From positions 1 to 64,000 of the forward strand of contig SKMK01000017.1 in NCBI GenBank assembly GCA_007121075.1: a stretch of DNA of 64,000 bases. Reading direction: 5' to 3'. Source of the stretch: Syntrophomonadaceae bacterium. Its GTDB lineage: Bacteria > Bacillota > Dethiobacteria > DTU022. Positions within the stretch are counted from its first letter, which is position 1. Every line of letters starts with the position of its first letter. Below the pieces are notes generated by a model. The model did not search any database, was not told the DNA's origin, and saw only the letters and a list, made by a program, of their open reading frames with translations. A program made the translations under genes and the position numbers. Below are positions 9,356-17,059 of this stretch, in pieces.

Positions 9356-10891
9356 CTACAGGTAATAGTTAATCTTCTCTACGACTTGATCGGGCAGAGG
9401 TTTTGACGGTTCGCGCTCTAGGATTTCAACAGCTTTTTCCCGGGCCAGTGCAAAACAGTCCTTACTGCCCAGTTTTTCCCAGGTTTCCCACATCATTCGG
9501 TTAAAGATCGTGGGTGACCAGATCTCAGTTCTAAAATGGCTCATGGTATGGTCTGTAGCAAGGTAATGCCCGCCCGGGCCGGTGCCGACAATGGTCTCTG
9601 TCCCCAGGGTATCCCGGTTTATTTTTGTCCCGGCTCCAATATACCGAGCGGCACTGATAAAATCGTCGCACATCACCAGGAAAGGCAGGGAACCGGTTTT
9701 GCCGCTGTCAAGATAACCAACGTCATGGACCAGGTTGGCCCCACAAAGCTGGTTCAAGAGCAGGCCAATCGATGCTTCCATTCCGGCCTGGGCATCAGGG
9801 ACCGGCGAGTTGGAACAACCGGCCTCTGTAAAATTGGGCAGTTTATAAAACCGGGCCAGTTCGGACATGGCACAGTAATTCATAGCCGCATCTGGAGAAC
9901 CGTACAGGGTGGCCGTGGTTTTCATTTCCATCGGCGTAGCCCCGCCCCCGATGATAATCGGGGCCCCTTTTTTTCTCAGCTGAGCAATCAACAGGCCGGA
10001 CAGGCTTTCTGCATTCATCTGTACTATGGTCCCGGCCTTGGTTACCGGGCAGGTTCCCCCGGCAACAACTCCCGGAGTATAAATAACGGGAACGCCGTAC
10101 TCAATGCAGGCAAACATCTTGGTCAAGCCCTCACGGGTATGGATAAGGGGTGAAATCGGCTCATCGTACAGGATAATGAAAGGGTGGCTGCGCAGTTTTT
10201 CATATGAGCCGGCCGCTGCAGCAGCCATATCAAAAATGGCCCTGAGATTTTCTTCATTAAACGAAGTGAAGACAATTGGTTTGGCACAGTTCAAAACCAG
10301 GGCTGCAAACTGGTGCATGTCACCCTTGGTTGTCTCGGCATCACCGGGAATGGCATAACTCATGGCAAAATCAAGGCCAGGCAAGTGACCGACCAGCTTG
10401 GCCGTATTGACAATATCCTGTTTGACCGAGCCCCTCCTTCTACCACTCTCCAGGTCGATATGAAAGGGCAAATCGGATCCGGTTCCGTAATAAGTGTTGT
10501 TGCTTTCCAGGTTCATGGCCGGATTGCCTTCCCGATCATAGATGTTGATCTTGGAAGGAGCCGTCCTGATCGCTTCATCTATTAGCCAGCCGGGGATCCT
10601 GGCTACACGACCTTCTACCAGGCAGCCGGCTTCATTCAAAAGTTTCAATGACTCGTCATGGTCAACGCGCACCCCGGCTCGTTCAAGCACATCGATAGTG
10701 GCGCTGTGGATTTCCTCCAACTGACCGGTACTGAACCATGTTAACTGCGGCGACAACTGTTCACTGTAATTGGATCGATATTCGGCTATTTTAGACACCT
10801 CCCGGTTTAATCCGTTTATTTGTTTGTTTGTGCTCCCTTCTAAATTCAGCATTAATAGTAACCTGTACCATGGTGCAGGTAAATTTCTCAC
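9356..10891 (-). CDS. MttB-family methyltransferase-like protein, copy 3
   Basis: This 511-residue protein is the third and most divergent MttB homologue. It keeps the signature GTGPGGHYLATDHTMSHFR followed by FNRMMWETW, and a glycine-rich IIIGGGATPMEMK block. No in-frame amber codon is present. Compared with copies 1 and 2 it has about 30 extra N-terminal residues. The start is uncertain: a GTG at 10891 has only a distant GAGGT, and an ATG at 10852 lacks a clear site. It follows hutP by about 106 bases on the same strand with no terminator seen between them. This links methylamine-type chemistry to histidine ammonia-lyase in one transcript. Confidence 0.82.
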   Translation of the reverse strand: MRNLPAPWYRLLLMLNLEGSTNKQINGLNREVSKIAEYRSNYSEQLSPQLTWFSTGQLEEIHSATIDVLERAGVRVDHDESLKLLNEAGCLVEGRVARIPGWLIDEAIRTAPSKINIYDREGNPAMNLESNNTYYGTGSDLPFHIDLESGRRRGSVKQDIVNTAKLVGHLPGLDFAMSYAIPGDAETTKGDMHQFAALVLNCAKPIVFTSFNEENLRAIFDMAAAAAGSYEKLRSHPFIILYDEPISPLIHTREGLTKMFACIEYGVPVIYTPGVVAGGTCPVTKAGTIVQMNAESLSGLLIAQLRKKGAPIIIGGGATPMEMKTTATLYGSPDAAMNYCAMSELARFYKLPNFTEAGCSNSPVPDAQAGMEASIGLLLNQLCGANLVHDVGYLDSGKTGSLPFLVMCDDFISAARYIGAGTKINRDTLGTETIVGTGPGGHYLATDHTMSHFRTEIWSPTIFNRMMWETWEKLGSKDCFALAREKAVEILEREPSKPLPDQVVEKINYYL

Positions 10892-10997
10892 TTATTTTTT
10901 ATCACATACCTCACAGGCTCACCATTAGCCCGGCCACAAACAAGTGTCGGATCAATTACATTCAAGAATATATAAAATGGCGGTCATACCAGCAAAG

Positions 10998-11468
10998 CTA
11001 AAGGTGATTTAACCCCAGGCCGATCGTTTCATGTTCATAACCTTTTACCGGAGCGCCGATGGTTCCGTAAAGGACTACGGCCAGCCATTCACCATCTTCC
11101 CGGTTTTCTATATTTCTCGGCCCCCGGACCACGGTGAAGATCAGGCCGACCGTACGCAGCATATTGCCCAGGCCGAGCTGGCCGCGACAAATACCGACAA
11201 AAGCATCAAGAATGGCATGGTAAAGGGCATGTGTATCGCGGTAATAATCTTCACGGATCAGACCTTCCCGCTGGGCGGCTGTTTCCACGGCGGCAAAAAT
11301 TTTTTCTGTACTCATTGATCCTACCTTGCCCTTGATCAATTTATAACCGTTACTCTCGGCCGTTGTTTTAAACTGTTTCTCCAGCTCTCCATCAGCCAGG
11401 GCATACATTATTGCATTTTTACCAATAGACCCCATTATTAATGCCGCCTTTAAGTTATAATGGCTCAT
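10998..11468 (-). CDS. hutP: Hut operon antiterminator HutP
   Basis: This 156-residue protein matches HutP along its length, with HALYHAILDAF in the middle and GYEHETIGLG near the C-terminus. These histidines are the type that bind the divalent metal and L-histidine in the Bacillus protein. HutP binds NAG triplets in the hut leader RNA and stops a terminator from forming when histidine is plentiful. Here the gene lies just downstream of hutH, not upstream of it as in Bacillus. A candidate binding site and terminator are present in the hutH leader (13081-13140). The gene would therefore control its own operon. Confidence 0.92.
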   Translation of the reverse strand: MSHYNLKAALIMGSIGKNAIMYALADGELEKQFKTTAESNGYKLIKGKVGSMSTEKIFAAVETAAQREGLIREDYYRDTHALYHAILDAFVGICRGQLGLGNMLRTVGLIFTVVRGPRNIENREDGEWLAVVLYGTIGAPVKGYEHETIGLGLNHL

Positions 11469-11505
11469 CGATGCCTAAACCAGCTTATATTATAATACTT
11501 TTGTC

Positions 11506-13059
11506 TTATTTACTCAAATTAATTTCCCGCTCCACCGCCTCAACCAGGCCGCCGCCTTTAACCAGTTCCACCGCCTTGTCGATCAAGGGGTAAAGGATCC
11601 GATCTTTGTCCAGGAAATCCACTTCTTCACGCAACCGGTTGTAAGCAAGGAGGGTCCCCCGGCCAAGATACTCCGGCCCCTGGAAATCGATTGCCTGGCA
11701 GGCTACGAACAGCTCGATACCAATGATTTGGGCCAGGTTCTCAATAACCCGCCTGGACTTGCGGGCGGCGGTTGTGCCCATGCTGACATGATCTTCCTGG
11801 TTGGCCGAAGAGGGAATGGAATCAACGCTGGATGGGTGGCAAAGCCCCTTGTTCTCGCTGACCAGGGAAGCTGCAGTATACTGGGCGATCATCAGCCCCG
11901 AATTTAGACCACCCTCTTCGATTAAAAACGGCGGCAGGCCGCTGAGCGTGGGATTAACCAGCCTTTCGATCCGCCTTTCGGCAATACTGCCCAGTTCAGC
12001 AACGGCAATAGCCAGAAAATCCAGGGCCTGGGCAACCGGCTGTCCGTGGAAGTTGCCCCCGGAAAGAACCCGATTTTCATCGGGGAAAAGGAGCGGATTG
12101 TCATTAACTGAGTTAATTTCCACTTCCAGGATCCCGCGTACATAGTCCAGTGTGTTGGCTGTAGCTCCGTGAACCTGTGGAATACAGCGCAGGCTATAGG
12201 CATCCTGGACTTTGCGGGAGTTACTGCCGATCAGTGTGCTGTCTTTAACAAGGCTGCGTATTTTTTCGGCGGTATACTTATGGCCGCTGTAGTTTCTAAC
12301 CGACGCGATCAAGGGATCAAAGGCATCGGGAACTGCCTGTTGGGCTTCGAGAACAAGGGCGGCGGTAACCAGGGTCGCTTTAAACATATTTTCAGCATCT
12401 AGATAAGCCAGACACCCAATGGCGGTCATGATCTGGGTTCCGTTGATCAGGGCCAGGCCCTCTTTTTCCAGCAGGGTCAACGGTTCCAGTCCGGCTGCAG
12501 CCAGGGCCTCTGCTCCGCTCATCCTCTCACCCTGGTAAAAAGCTTCCCCTTCGCCGGTCATGGCCAGGGCCAGGTGGGACAGAGGAGCCAGATCACCGCT
12601 TGCTCCCAGCGACCCCTGCTCGGGGATAACGGGTATCACCCCCCGGTTCAGAACCTCGACCAGGTGCTCAATCAGGGCAGGACGGATACCCGAACACCCA
12701 CTGGCCAGGGCATTGATTCGCAAAAGGAGAACAGCCCGGACAACTTCTTCAGGCAGAGGTTCCCCCACCGCAGCGGCATGGCTGGCAATCAGGTTTTTCT
12801 GCATCTGGATGGAGTCCTCCCTGGAAATACTGACTTCACTGAAGCGGCCAAAACCGGTAGTTATTCCATAAATGACGGCTTCCCGTTCAACCAGATCCTT
12901 GAGCATAGCCCTGGATTTTTCTATCTTCTTGAGAGCATCCGGTTCGATGCTGACCGGGACATAATGTCTGGCCACCCTGCCCACATCTTCAACAGACAGG
13001 TTCTGGCCGTTCAGCTGAAGGGTATTGCCGGTTCCTGTATAATATTTAATCAGATCCAT
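11506..13059 (-). CDS. hutH: Histidine ammonia-lyase
   Basis: This 517-residue protein is a full-length aromatic amino acid ammonia-lyase. The MIO cofactor forms from A153-S154-G155 in GSLGASGDLAPLSH. Other active-site residues are visible: Y64 in YGITTGFG, H94 in NLIASHAAAVG, and the Glu in SANQEDHVSMG. That Glu argues for ordinary histidine deamination to urocanate and against an ergothionase, where I recall it being replaced. The ATG follows GGGGAGG at a rather long 12-base spacing. The gene leads the long minus-strand operon and is followed by hutP 37 bases later. Expression is likely set by the attenuator directly upstream. Confidence 0.95.
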   Translation of the reverse strand: MDLIKYYTGTGNTLQLNGQNLSVEDVGRVARHYVPVSIEPDALKKIEKSRAMLKDLVEREAVIYGITTGFGRFSEVSISREDSIQMQKNLIASHAAAVGEPLPEEVVRAVLLLRINALASGCSGIRPALIEHLVEVLNRGVIPVIPEQGSLGASGDLAPLSHLALAMTGEGEAFYQGERMSGAEALAAAGLEPLTLLEKEGLALINGTQIMTAIGCLAYLDAENMFKATLVTAALVLEAQQAVPDAFDPLIASVRNYSGHKYTAEKIRSLVKDSTLIGSNSRKVQDAYSLRCIPQVHGATANTLDYVRGILEVEINSVNDNPLLFPDENRVLSGGNFHGQPVAQALDFLAIAVAELGSIAERRIERLVNPTLSGLPPFLIEEGGLNSGLMIAQYTAASLVSENKGLCHPSSVDSIPSSANQEDHVSMGTTAARKSRRVIENLAQIIGIELFVACQAIDFQGPEYLGRGTLLAYNRLREEVDFLDKDRILYPLIDKAVELVKGGGLVEAVEREINLSK

Positions 13060-13080
13060 TTATGCTTGATACCTCCCCAT

Positions 13081-13140
13081 AAAAAGGAAAGAGCACACGG
13101 GATTAATCATTCCCGGTGCTCCCTCATATCTAGTAAACTA
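13081..13140 (-). promoter_or_regulatory. HutP-type attenuator: NAG triplets plus terminator hairpin in the hutH leader
   Basis: On the minus strand the leader carries UAG (13140-13138), five bases, UAG (13132-13130), four bases, GAG (13125-13123), then another GAG that begins a hairpin. The hairpin (13121-13091) pairs GAGCAC plus CGGGA with UCCCG plus GUGCUC around an 8-base loop, with one bulged base, and runs into TTTCCTTTTT. The hutH ribosome binding site follows at once. This is the expected layout of a HutP-controlled terminator: NAG triplets spaced about four bases next to and within the 5' stem. The structure is read directly; HutP control is inferred from the family and the adjacent hutP gene. 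Confidence 0.8.
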
Positions 13141-13191
13141 TGAGCAGCAGGACTGCAACTCACTTCTTTATAATCAATTATTACTGATTAT

Positions 13192-13220
13192 ATTTTAACC
13201 TTCCGGCCTTTTTCTGTCAA
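13192..13220 (-). promoter_or_regulatory. Sigma-A-type promoter of the hutH operon
   Basis: On the minus strand TTGACA (13220-13215) and TAAAAT (13197-13192) are separated by exactly 17 bases. Transcription would begin near 13185, about 45 bases before the NAG triplets of the attenuator. The near-consensus boxes suggest constitutive initiation, with control exerted by termination in the leader. Confidence 0.75.
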
Positions 13221-13301
13221 ATAGATGGAGGACGCCAACAAAGCTTTACCGAGGCCCTGCATCGCCAAATGAATTATTGTCCCTCCTAAAAAATGGCACA
13301 A

Positions 13302-13330
13302 TTGACGAAAGTATACTCATAATGTAAGAT
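13302..13330 (+). promoter_or_regulatory. Sigma-A-type promoter of the OpuC-like operon
   Basis: TTGACG (13302-13307) and TAAGAT (13325-13330) are 17 bases apart, about 65 bases before the first permease gene. It diverges from the hutH promoter, and the two -35 boxes are about 80 bases apart. A shared regulator between them is possible but no clear operator is seen. The 334-base gap between hutH and the permease holds these two promoters and the attenuator. Confidence 0.6.
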
Positions 13331-13393
13331 GTATTATGATAGATTAATATAGATTGTCAGATTTATTATCATTTTACGGCAGGAGGATTTTTA

Positions 13394-14104
13394 TTGGGCT
13401 TTTTAAGCAGTATCCTCCATTGGCTTTCTAACTTCTATGATGAGTATTTAGGCTTTATTAACTTTATCATCCGCCGCTGGGAGCAGGTATTGGAATACAC
13501 GGCCAATCACTTTTCCCTGGTCCTAACCGTGATGTTTTTCTCCCTGATTTTATGGATCTCGGTGGGGTTATTAATCAGCCGTTATGAAAAGCTGGCTAAC
13601 ACCGCCTTTGGTATAGGCAATATTTTGTTTGTCATTCCCAGTATCTCTTTATTTGGCATTTTTATTACCATCCCCATGCTTGGCCTGGGCAGAACTTCAG
13701 CCGCCCTGGCCCTTATTCTGTACGCCATGATGCCCATGGTCCGCAATGTTTACCGCGGCATCAAGTCTGTAGAATGGCCCATTATCGAAGCCGGGCGGGG
13801 TATGGGCATGTCACCGAGGCAGATCCTGTTTCAAATCCAAATTCCCATGGCCTGGCCAATCATCTTCGCCGGGATCCGGGTCACTGTAGTCATGATTACC
13901 GGGATTGCCACTGTGGCCACTTTCATTGGCGAAAGAAACCTGGGCCGGTTTATTCACCACGGGATTGCCAGGGAAAGCGCCGACATGATTATTGCCGGAG
14001 CGGTGCTTGTTTCCGTAATTGCCATTCTTCTCGATTACATCCTGGGTAAGATCGAAGACAAAATAACTTCGCCGGGGTTACGAAAAGAACAGGAGCAAAG
14101 CTAA
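13394..14104 (+). CDS. OpuC/ProW-type quaternary-amine ABC transporter permease 1
   Basis: This 236-residue membrane protein has about six hydrophobic segments and the permease EAA-type loop EAGRGMGMSPRQILFQIQIP near residue 133, placing it in the glycine betaine/choline/carnitine (OpuC, OsmU) permease family. It starts with TTG behind AGGAGG at ideal spacing. It is the first gene of a four-gene importer (permease, ATPase, permease, lipoprotein), the usual OpuC set with two different permeases. Import across the cytoplasmic membrane is driven by the ATPase encoded next. Confidence 0.88.
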   Translation: MGFLSSILHWLSNFYDEYLGFINFIIRRWEQVLEYTANHFSLVLTVMFFSLILWISVGLLISRYEKLANTAFGIGNILFVIPSISLFGIFITIPMLGLGRTSAALALILYAMMPMVRNVYRGIKSVEWPIIEAGRGMGMSPRQILFQIQIPMAWPIIFAGIRVTVVMITGIATVATFIGERNLGRFIHHGIARESADMIIAGAVLVSVIAILLDYILGKIEDKITSPGLRKEQEQS

Positions 14105-14219
14105 GGTTGTCCAAAAAGCTTAATCTACTGGTTTCAAAATTATTACCCGGCAGTACAGCTATCCATCAATGAAAACAGGCGTAAGTTCAGTGAGTTCGAT
14201 CAAAGGAGGCTCATGAACC

Positions 14220-15194
14220 TTGATTGTGCTTGATAAAGTAGACAAGATTTTCCCGGGGACAACTGTGCCGGCGGTAAAACAGGTCAGTTTCCAGGTTGAT
14301 GAAGGAAATATTTGCGTTTTTGTCGGTCCTTCCGGCTGCGGAAAAACCACCATTCTGAGAATAATAAACCGGCTCATAGAACCTACCAGCGGCGACATCT
14401 ATATTAAAGGAAAAAAAGTTAGCGATAAAGAAGTAAATCCCGATCATTTAAGACGTGAAATCGGGTATGTTATCCAGCAAATCGGGCTCTTGCCCCACCG
14501 CACGGTGGAGCAAAATGTGGCCCTGGTCCCCCGTTTACTCAAATGGCCCGAGGAAAGAATTAAACCGCGCGTTAAAGAGCTTCTCGACATGGTGGGCCTG
14601 GATTCCAATGAAGTGATCCATAAATATCCTTTCCAGCTGAGTGGAGGCATGATGCAAAGAGTGGGTGTAGCCCGGGCCCTGGCGGCAGATCCGCCGATCA
14701 TGCTCATGGATGAGCCTTTCGGGGCGGTCGACCCGATAGTCCGGGGCCGCCTCCAGGATGAATTTCTAAGGCTGCAGAAAGAGATGAAAAAAACGATCTG
14801 CTTCGTAACCCATGATATTAACGAAGCGATTAAAATGGGCGACCATATCGTGATCATGAACAAGGGCGAACTGGTCCAGCATGGCACGCCGATGGAGATT
14901 TTGACCGAACCGGCCAATGACTTTGTCAAAGACCTGATCGGGGTGGACCGGGAGATAAAACTGCTTGATTTGACCAGGTCTTCCGAAATAGTGGACCGCA
15001 ACAAGGAAGTGCTTGGAGAGACCAGGGAAAAGGACTGCTTTATTTCGGCCCTTGATCCTGTCCAAAGAGCGCTGGAAACCATGATGAAAAATGATTCCGA
15101 CATTGTGGTCGTTCGTGACGGTGAAAAAGAAATTGGCACCATCTGCTGGGGTGATATCAAAAAGCTCATTAACAAGTTAAGTGGTGAAGCCTGA
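14220..15194 (+). CDS. OpuC/ProV-type ABC transporter ATPase with CBS region
   Basis: This 324-residue ATPase has Walker [10 protein letters not shown] near residue 38, the Q-loop [10 protein letters not shown], the ABC signature [15 protein letters not shown], Walker B IMLMDEP, and the switch His in FVTHDINEA. The C-terminal 80 or so residues resemble the CBS-type regulatory tail of OpuCA, which senses ionic strength in osmoregulated members. Here the tail looks short, enough for one clear CBS motif only. The TTG start lies ten bases after AGGAGG. The stop overlaps the next permease start (TGATG), so the two are coupled. Confidence 0.9.
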   Translation: MIVLDKVDKIFPGTTVPAVKQVSFQVDEGNICVFVGPSGCGKTTILRIINRLIEPTSGDIYIKGKKVSDKEVNPDHLRREIGYVIQQIGLLPHRTVEQNVALVPRLLKWPEERIKPRVKELLDMVGLDSNEVIHKYPFQLSGGMMQRVGVARALAADPPIMLMDEPFGAVDPIVRGRLQDEFLRLQKEMKKTICFVTHDINEAIKMGDHIVIMNKGELVQHGTPMEILTEPANDFVKDLIGVDREIKLLDLTRSSEIVDRNKEVLGETREKDCFISALDPVQRALETMMKNDSDIVVVRDGEKEIGTICWGDIKKLINKLSGEA

Positions 15195-15841
15195 TGGACT
15201 TTGAAATGGAAAGGTTTATAAGCGCCCTGATCGACCGGTCGCCGCCGCACGCCCTGGTCCACCTTCAGCTGGTGCTGATACCGGTGATCATAGCTTTCTT
15301 GATCGCTTTCCCGGTTGCCGTACTGCTAACGCGCCGCCGTTTTGTGAAATATACCGACCGGGTAATGACATTTTTTAATATGGGGCAGACTATACCGCCC
15401 CTGGCTATTATTGCTGTCTTTTTCCCGTTCCTGGGGCTGGGACGTGAACCGGCCTTATTTGCCCTGACCATTTATGCCCTGCTGCCCATTGCCCGCAATA
15501 CCCTGGCCGGCTTGAAAGGTGTGCCCCAGGAAGTAAAAGAAGCGGCCCGTGGGGTGGGCATGTCCGAATGGGAAATGCTGATGAGGGTGGAAATACCTCT
15601 GAGTATGCCAGTAGTCATGGCCGGGGTAAAGATCTCGGTAGTCCTCACTTCAGGCACAGCAGCCCTGGGAGCCCTGGTCGGAGGAGGAGGAATGGGCGCG
15701 GTAATTTTTGCCGGGATTGACTTTTTCCGGCCTGAATTAATCGTTGCCGGCACCCTGGTTATTGGTGCCATTGCCATCATTTTAGACCGGATTATAACTT
15801 TGATCGATTATATGCTGACTCCACCTCACATGAAAATGTAA
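15194..15841 (+). CDS. OpuC/ProW-type ABC transporter permease 2
   Basis: This 215-residue permease is a paralogue of the first one, with an EAA-type loop EAARGVGMSEWEMLMRVEIP around residue 118 and about five to six membrane segments. The ATG overlaps the stop of the ATPase gene by one base. Two distinct permease subunits that pair around one ATPase dimer are normal for OpuC/OsmU systems. The gene is followed by 150 bases before the binding protein gene. Confidence 0.88.
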   Translation: MDFEMERFISALIDRSPPHALVHLQLVLIPVIIAFLIAFPVAVLLTRRRFVKYTDRVMTFFNMGQTIPPLAIIAVFFPFLGLGREPALFALTIYALLPIARNTLAGLKGVPQEVKEAARGVGMSEWEMLMRVEIPLSMPVVMAGVKISVVLTSGTAALGALVGGGGMGAVIFAGIDFFRPELIVAGTLVIGAIAIILDRIITLIDYMLTPPHMKM

Positions 15842-15991
15842 ATAATGTTGAGGCCCTTGTTTACTAATGAGCAGTTTTTTAATATTATAACAAGACAAAC
15901 CTGGTTGGAGGTGATTAATAAATCCACAGACAATAGCAAGTAAAATAAATTCGACATTTTATTAATCATTAAGCAAGGGGGTATTTAAAAA

Positions 15992-16927
15992 ATGAAAAAA
16001 GTATTGACGCTTGGAATACTGGTTTTGGTACTGGGTTTAATGGCGGCAGCTATGATTGGCTGCGAAGCAGAAGACGAGGTAGAAGAAGGCAGGATCGTGG
16101 TAAGCTCCAAAACTTTCCCGGAAGCTCTGACCCAGGGATGGATGACTTACTACCTGCTCGAAGACCGAGGATATGACGTGGTTAATGAAATCGGACTGGG
16201 AGAGGTTGCAGTGATCCGCCCGGCCCTGGAAGCGGGAGAAATTGACCTTTACTGGGAATATACCGGTACCGGCCTGATGAACGTAATGGGCTACGATGCC
16301 GAAGAACTGCCCGGAGATGAACATGAAACTTTCCAGATCATCCACGATTACGACCTGGAAGAAAACAACATCAAATGGCTTGATTACGTTCCCGCCAATA
16401 ACACCTTTGTCCTGTTTGTAACCCGTGAAACCCAAGAAGAATACGGCTGGGAAACCCTTTCCGAACTGGCCGAGTATGCCCGTGAAGAAGGCGGCGGAGA
16501 ATACGGGAGCATTGCCACCCCGGCGGAATGGGTAGAACGTGATGACGGTATGATTCCCTTCCAGGAGCACTACGACTTTGAGTTTGCCGAGGTAGTGGAA
16601 GTGGAGCTGGGCCTGGCTTACCGGGCCGTTGAGCAGGGTGAAGCCTTGATCGGTGTAGGCGATGCCACCGAAGGCCGGATCATCCAGTACGACCTATACA
16701 TTTTAGACGACGACCTGGAATTTTTCCCAGCCTACAACGCCGCTCCGACCATTCGTAAAGAAGTCCTGGAAGCAAACCCGGAACTGGAAGATATCCTAAA
16801 AGAACTCTCTTCTCTGTTGGACCTGGAAACCCAGATCGAGCTTAATTTAAGAACAGCTGTAGATGAGGAAGATCCTGAGGACGTTGCCTGGGATTTCCTG
16901 GTCGAACAGGGGTTAATCGAAAACTAA
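15992..16927 (+). CDS. OpuC-type quaternary-amine substrate-binding lipoprotein
   Basis: This 311-residue protein has a signal peptide ending in the lipobox IGC, with C24 as the lipidated residue, then a very acidic linker (EAEDEVEEG). The mature domain begins IVVSSKTFPEALTQGW, and it contains YWEYTGTGL, both typical of the OpuAC/OsmX family that binds betaines, choline or carnitine through an aromatic cage. The exact ligand cannot be told from sequence. RBS AAGGGGGT precedes the ATG. Placement opposite hutH and the MttB-like genes suggests the imported compound may be their substrate (inference). Confidence 0.9.
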   Translation: MKKVLTLGILVLVLGLMAAAMIGCEAEDEVEEGRIVVSSKTFPEALTQGWMTYYLLEDRGYDVVNEIGLGEVAVIRPALEAGEIDLYWEYTGTGLMNVMGYDAEELPGDEHETFQIIHDYDLEENNIKWLDYVPANNTFVLFVTRETQEEYGWETLSELAEYAREEGGGEYGSIATPAEWVERDDGMIPFQEHYDFEFAEVVEVELGLAYRAVEQGEALIGVGDATEGRIIQYDLYILDDDLEFFPAYNAAPTIRKEVLEANPELEDILKELSSLLDLETQIELNLRTAVDEEDPEDVAWDFLVEQGLIEN

Positions 16928-16971
16928 ACCCAGACTCGCTACACCAGAAAACAAGACCAGATTTAAAGGCT

Positions 16972-17000
16972 AAGGGTTTCTCCACAGGAGAAACCCTTTT
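16972..17000 (+). terminator. Rho-independent terminator of the OpuC-like operon
   Basis: A perfect 12-bp stem, AAGGGTTTCTCC (16972-16983) with GGAGAAACCCTT (16987-16998), closes a 3-base ACA loop and runs into T residues. It lies 45 bases after the lipoprotein stop and separates this operon from the convergent MFS gene. Confidence 0.88.
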
Positions 17001-17059
17001 TATGTAAAAAATCCGGCTGTTCCCGGTTAAAATGATCATTTAACCGCTTCACAAAAATG

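Noticed and set aside
11506-13059. HutH as an ergothionase
   Set aside because: The catalytic Glu in NQEDHVSM and the Tyr and His of ordinary histidine ammonia-lyase are all present.
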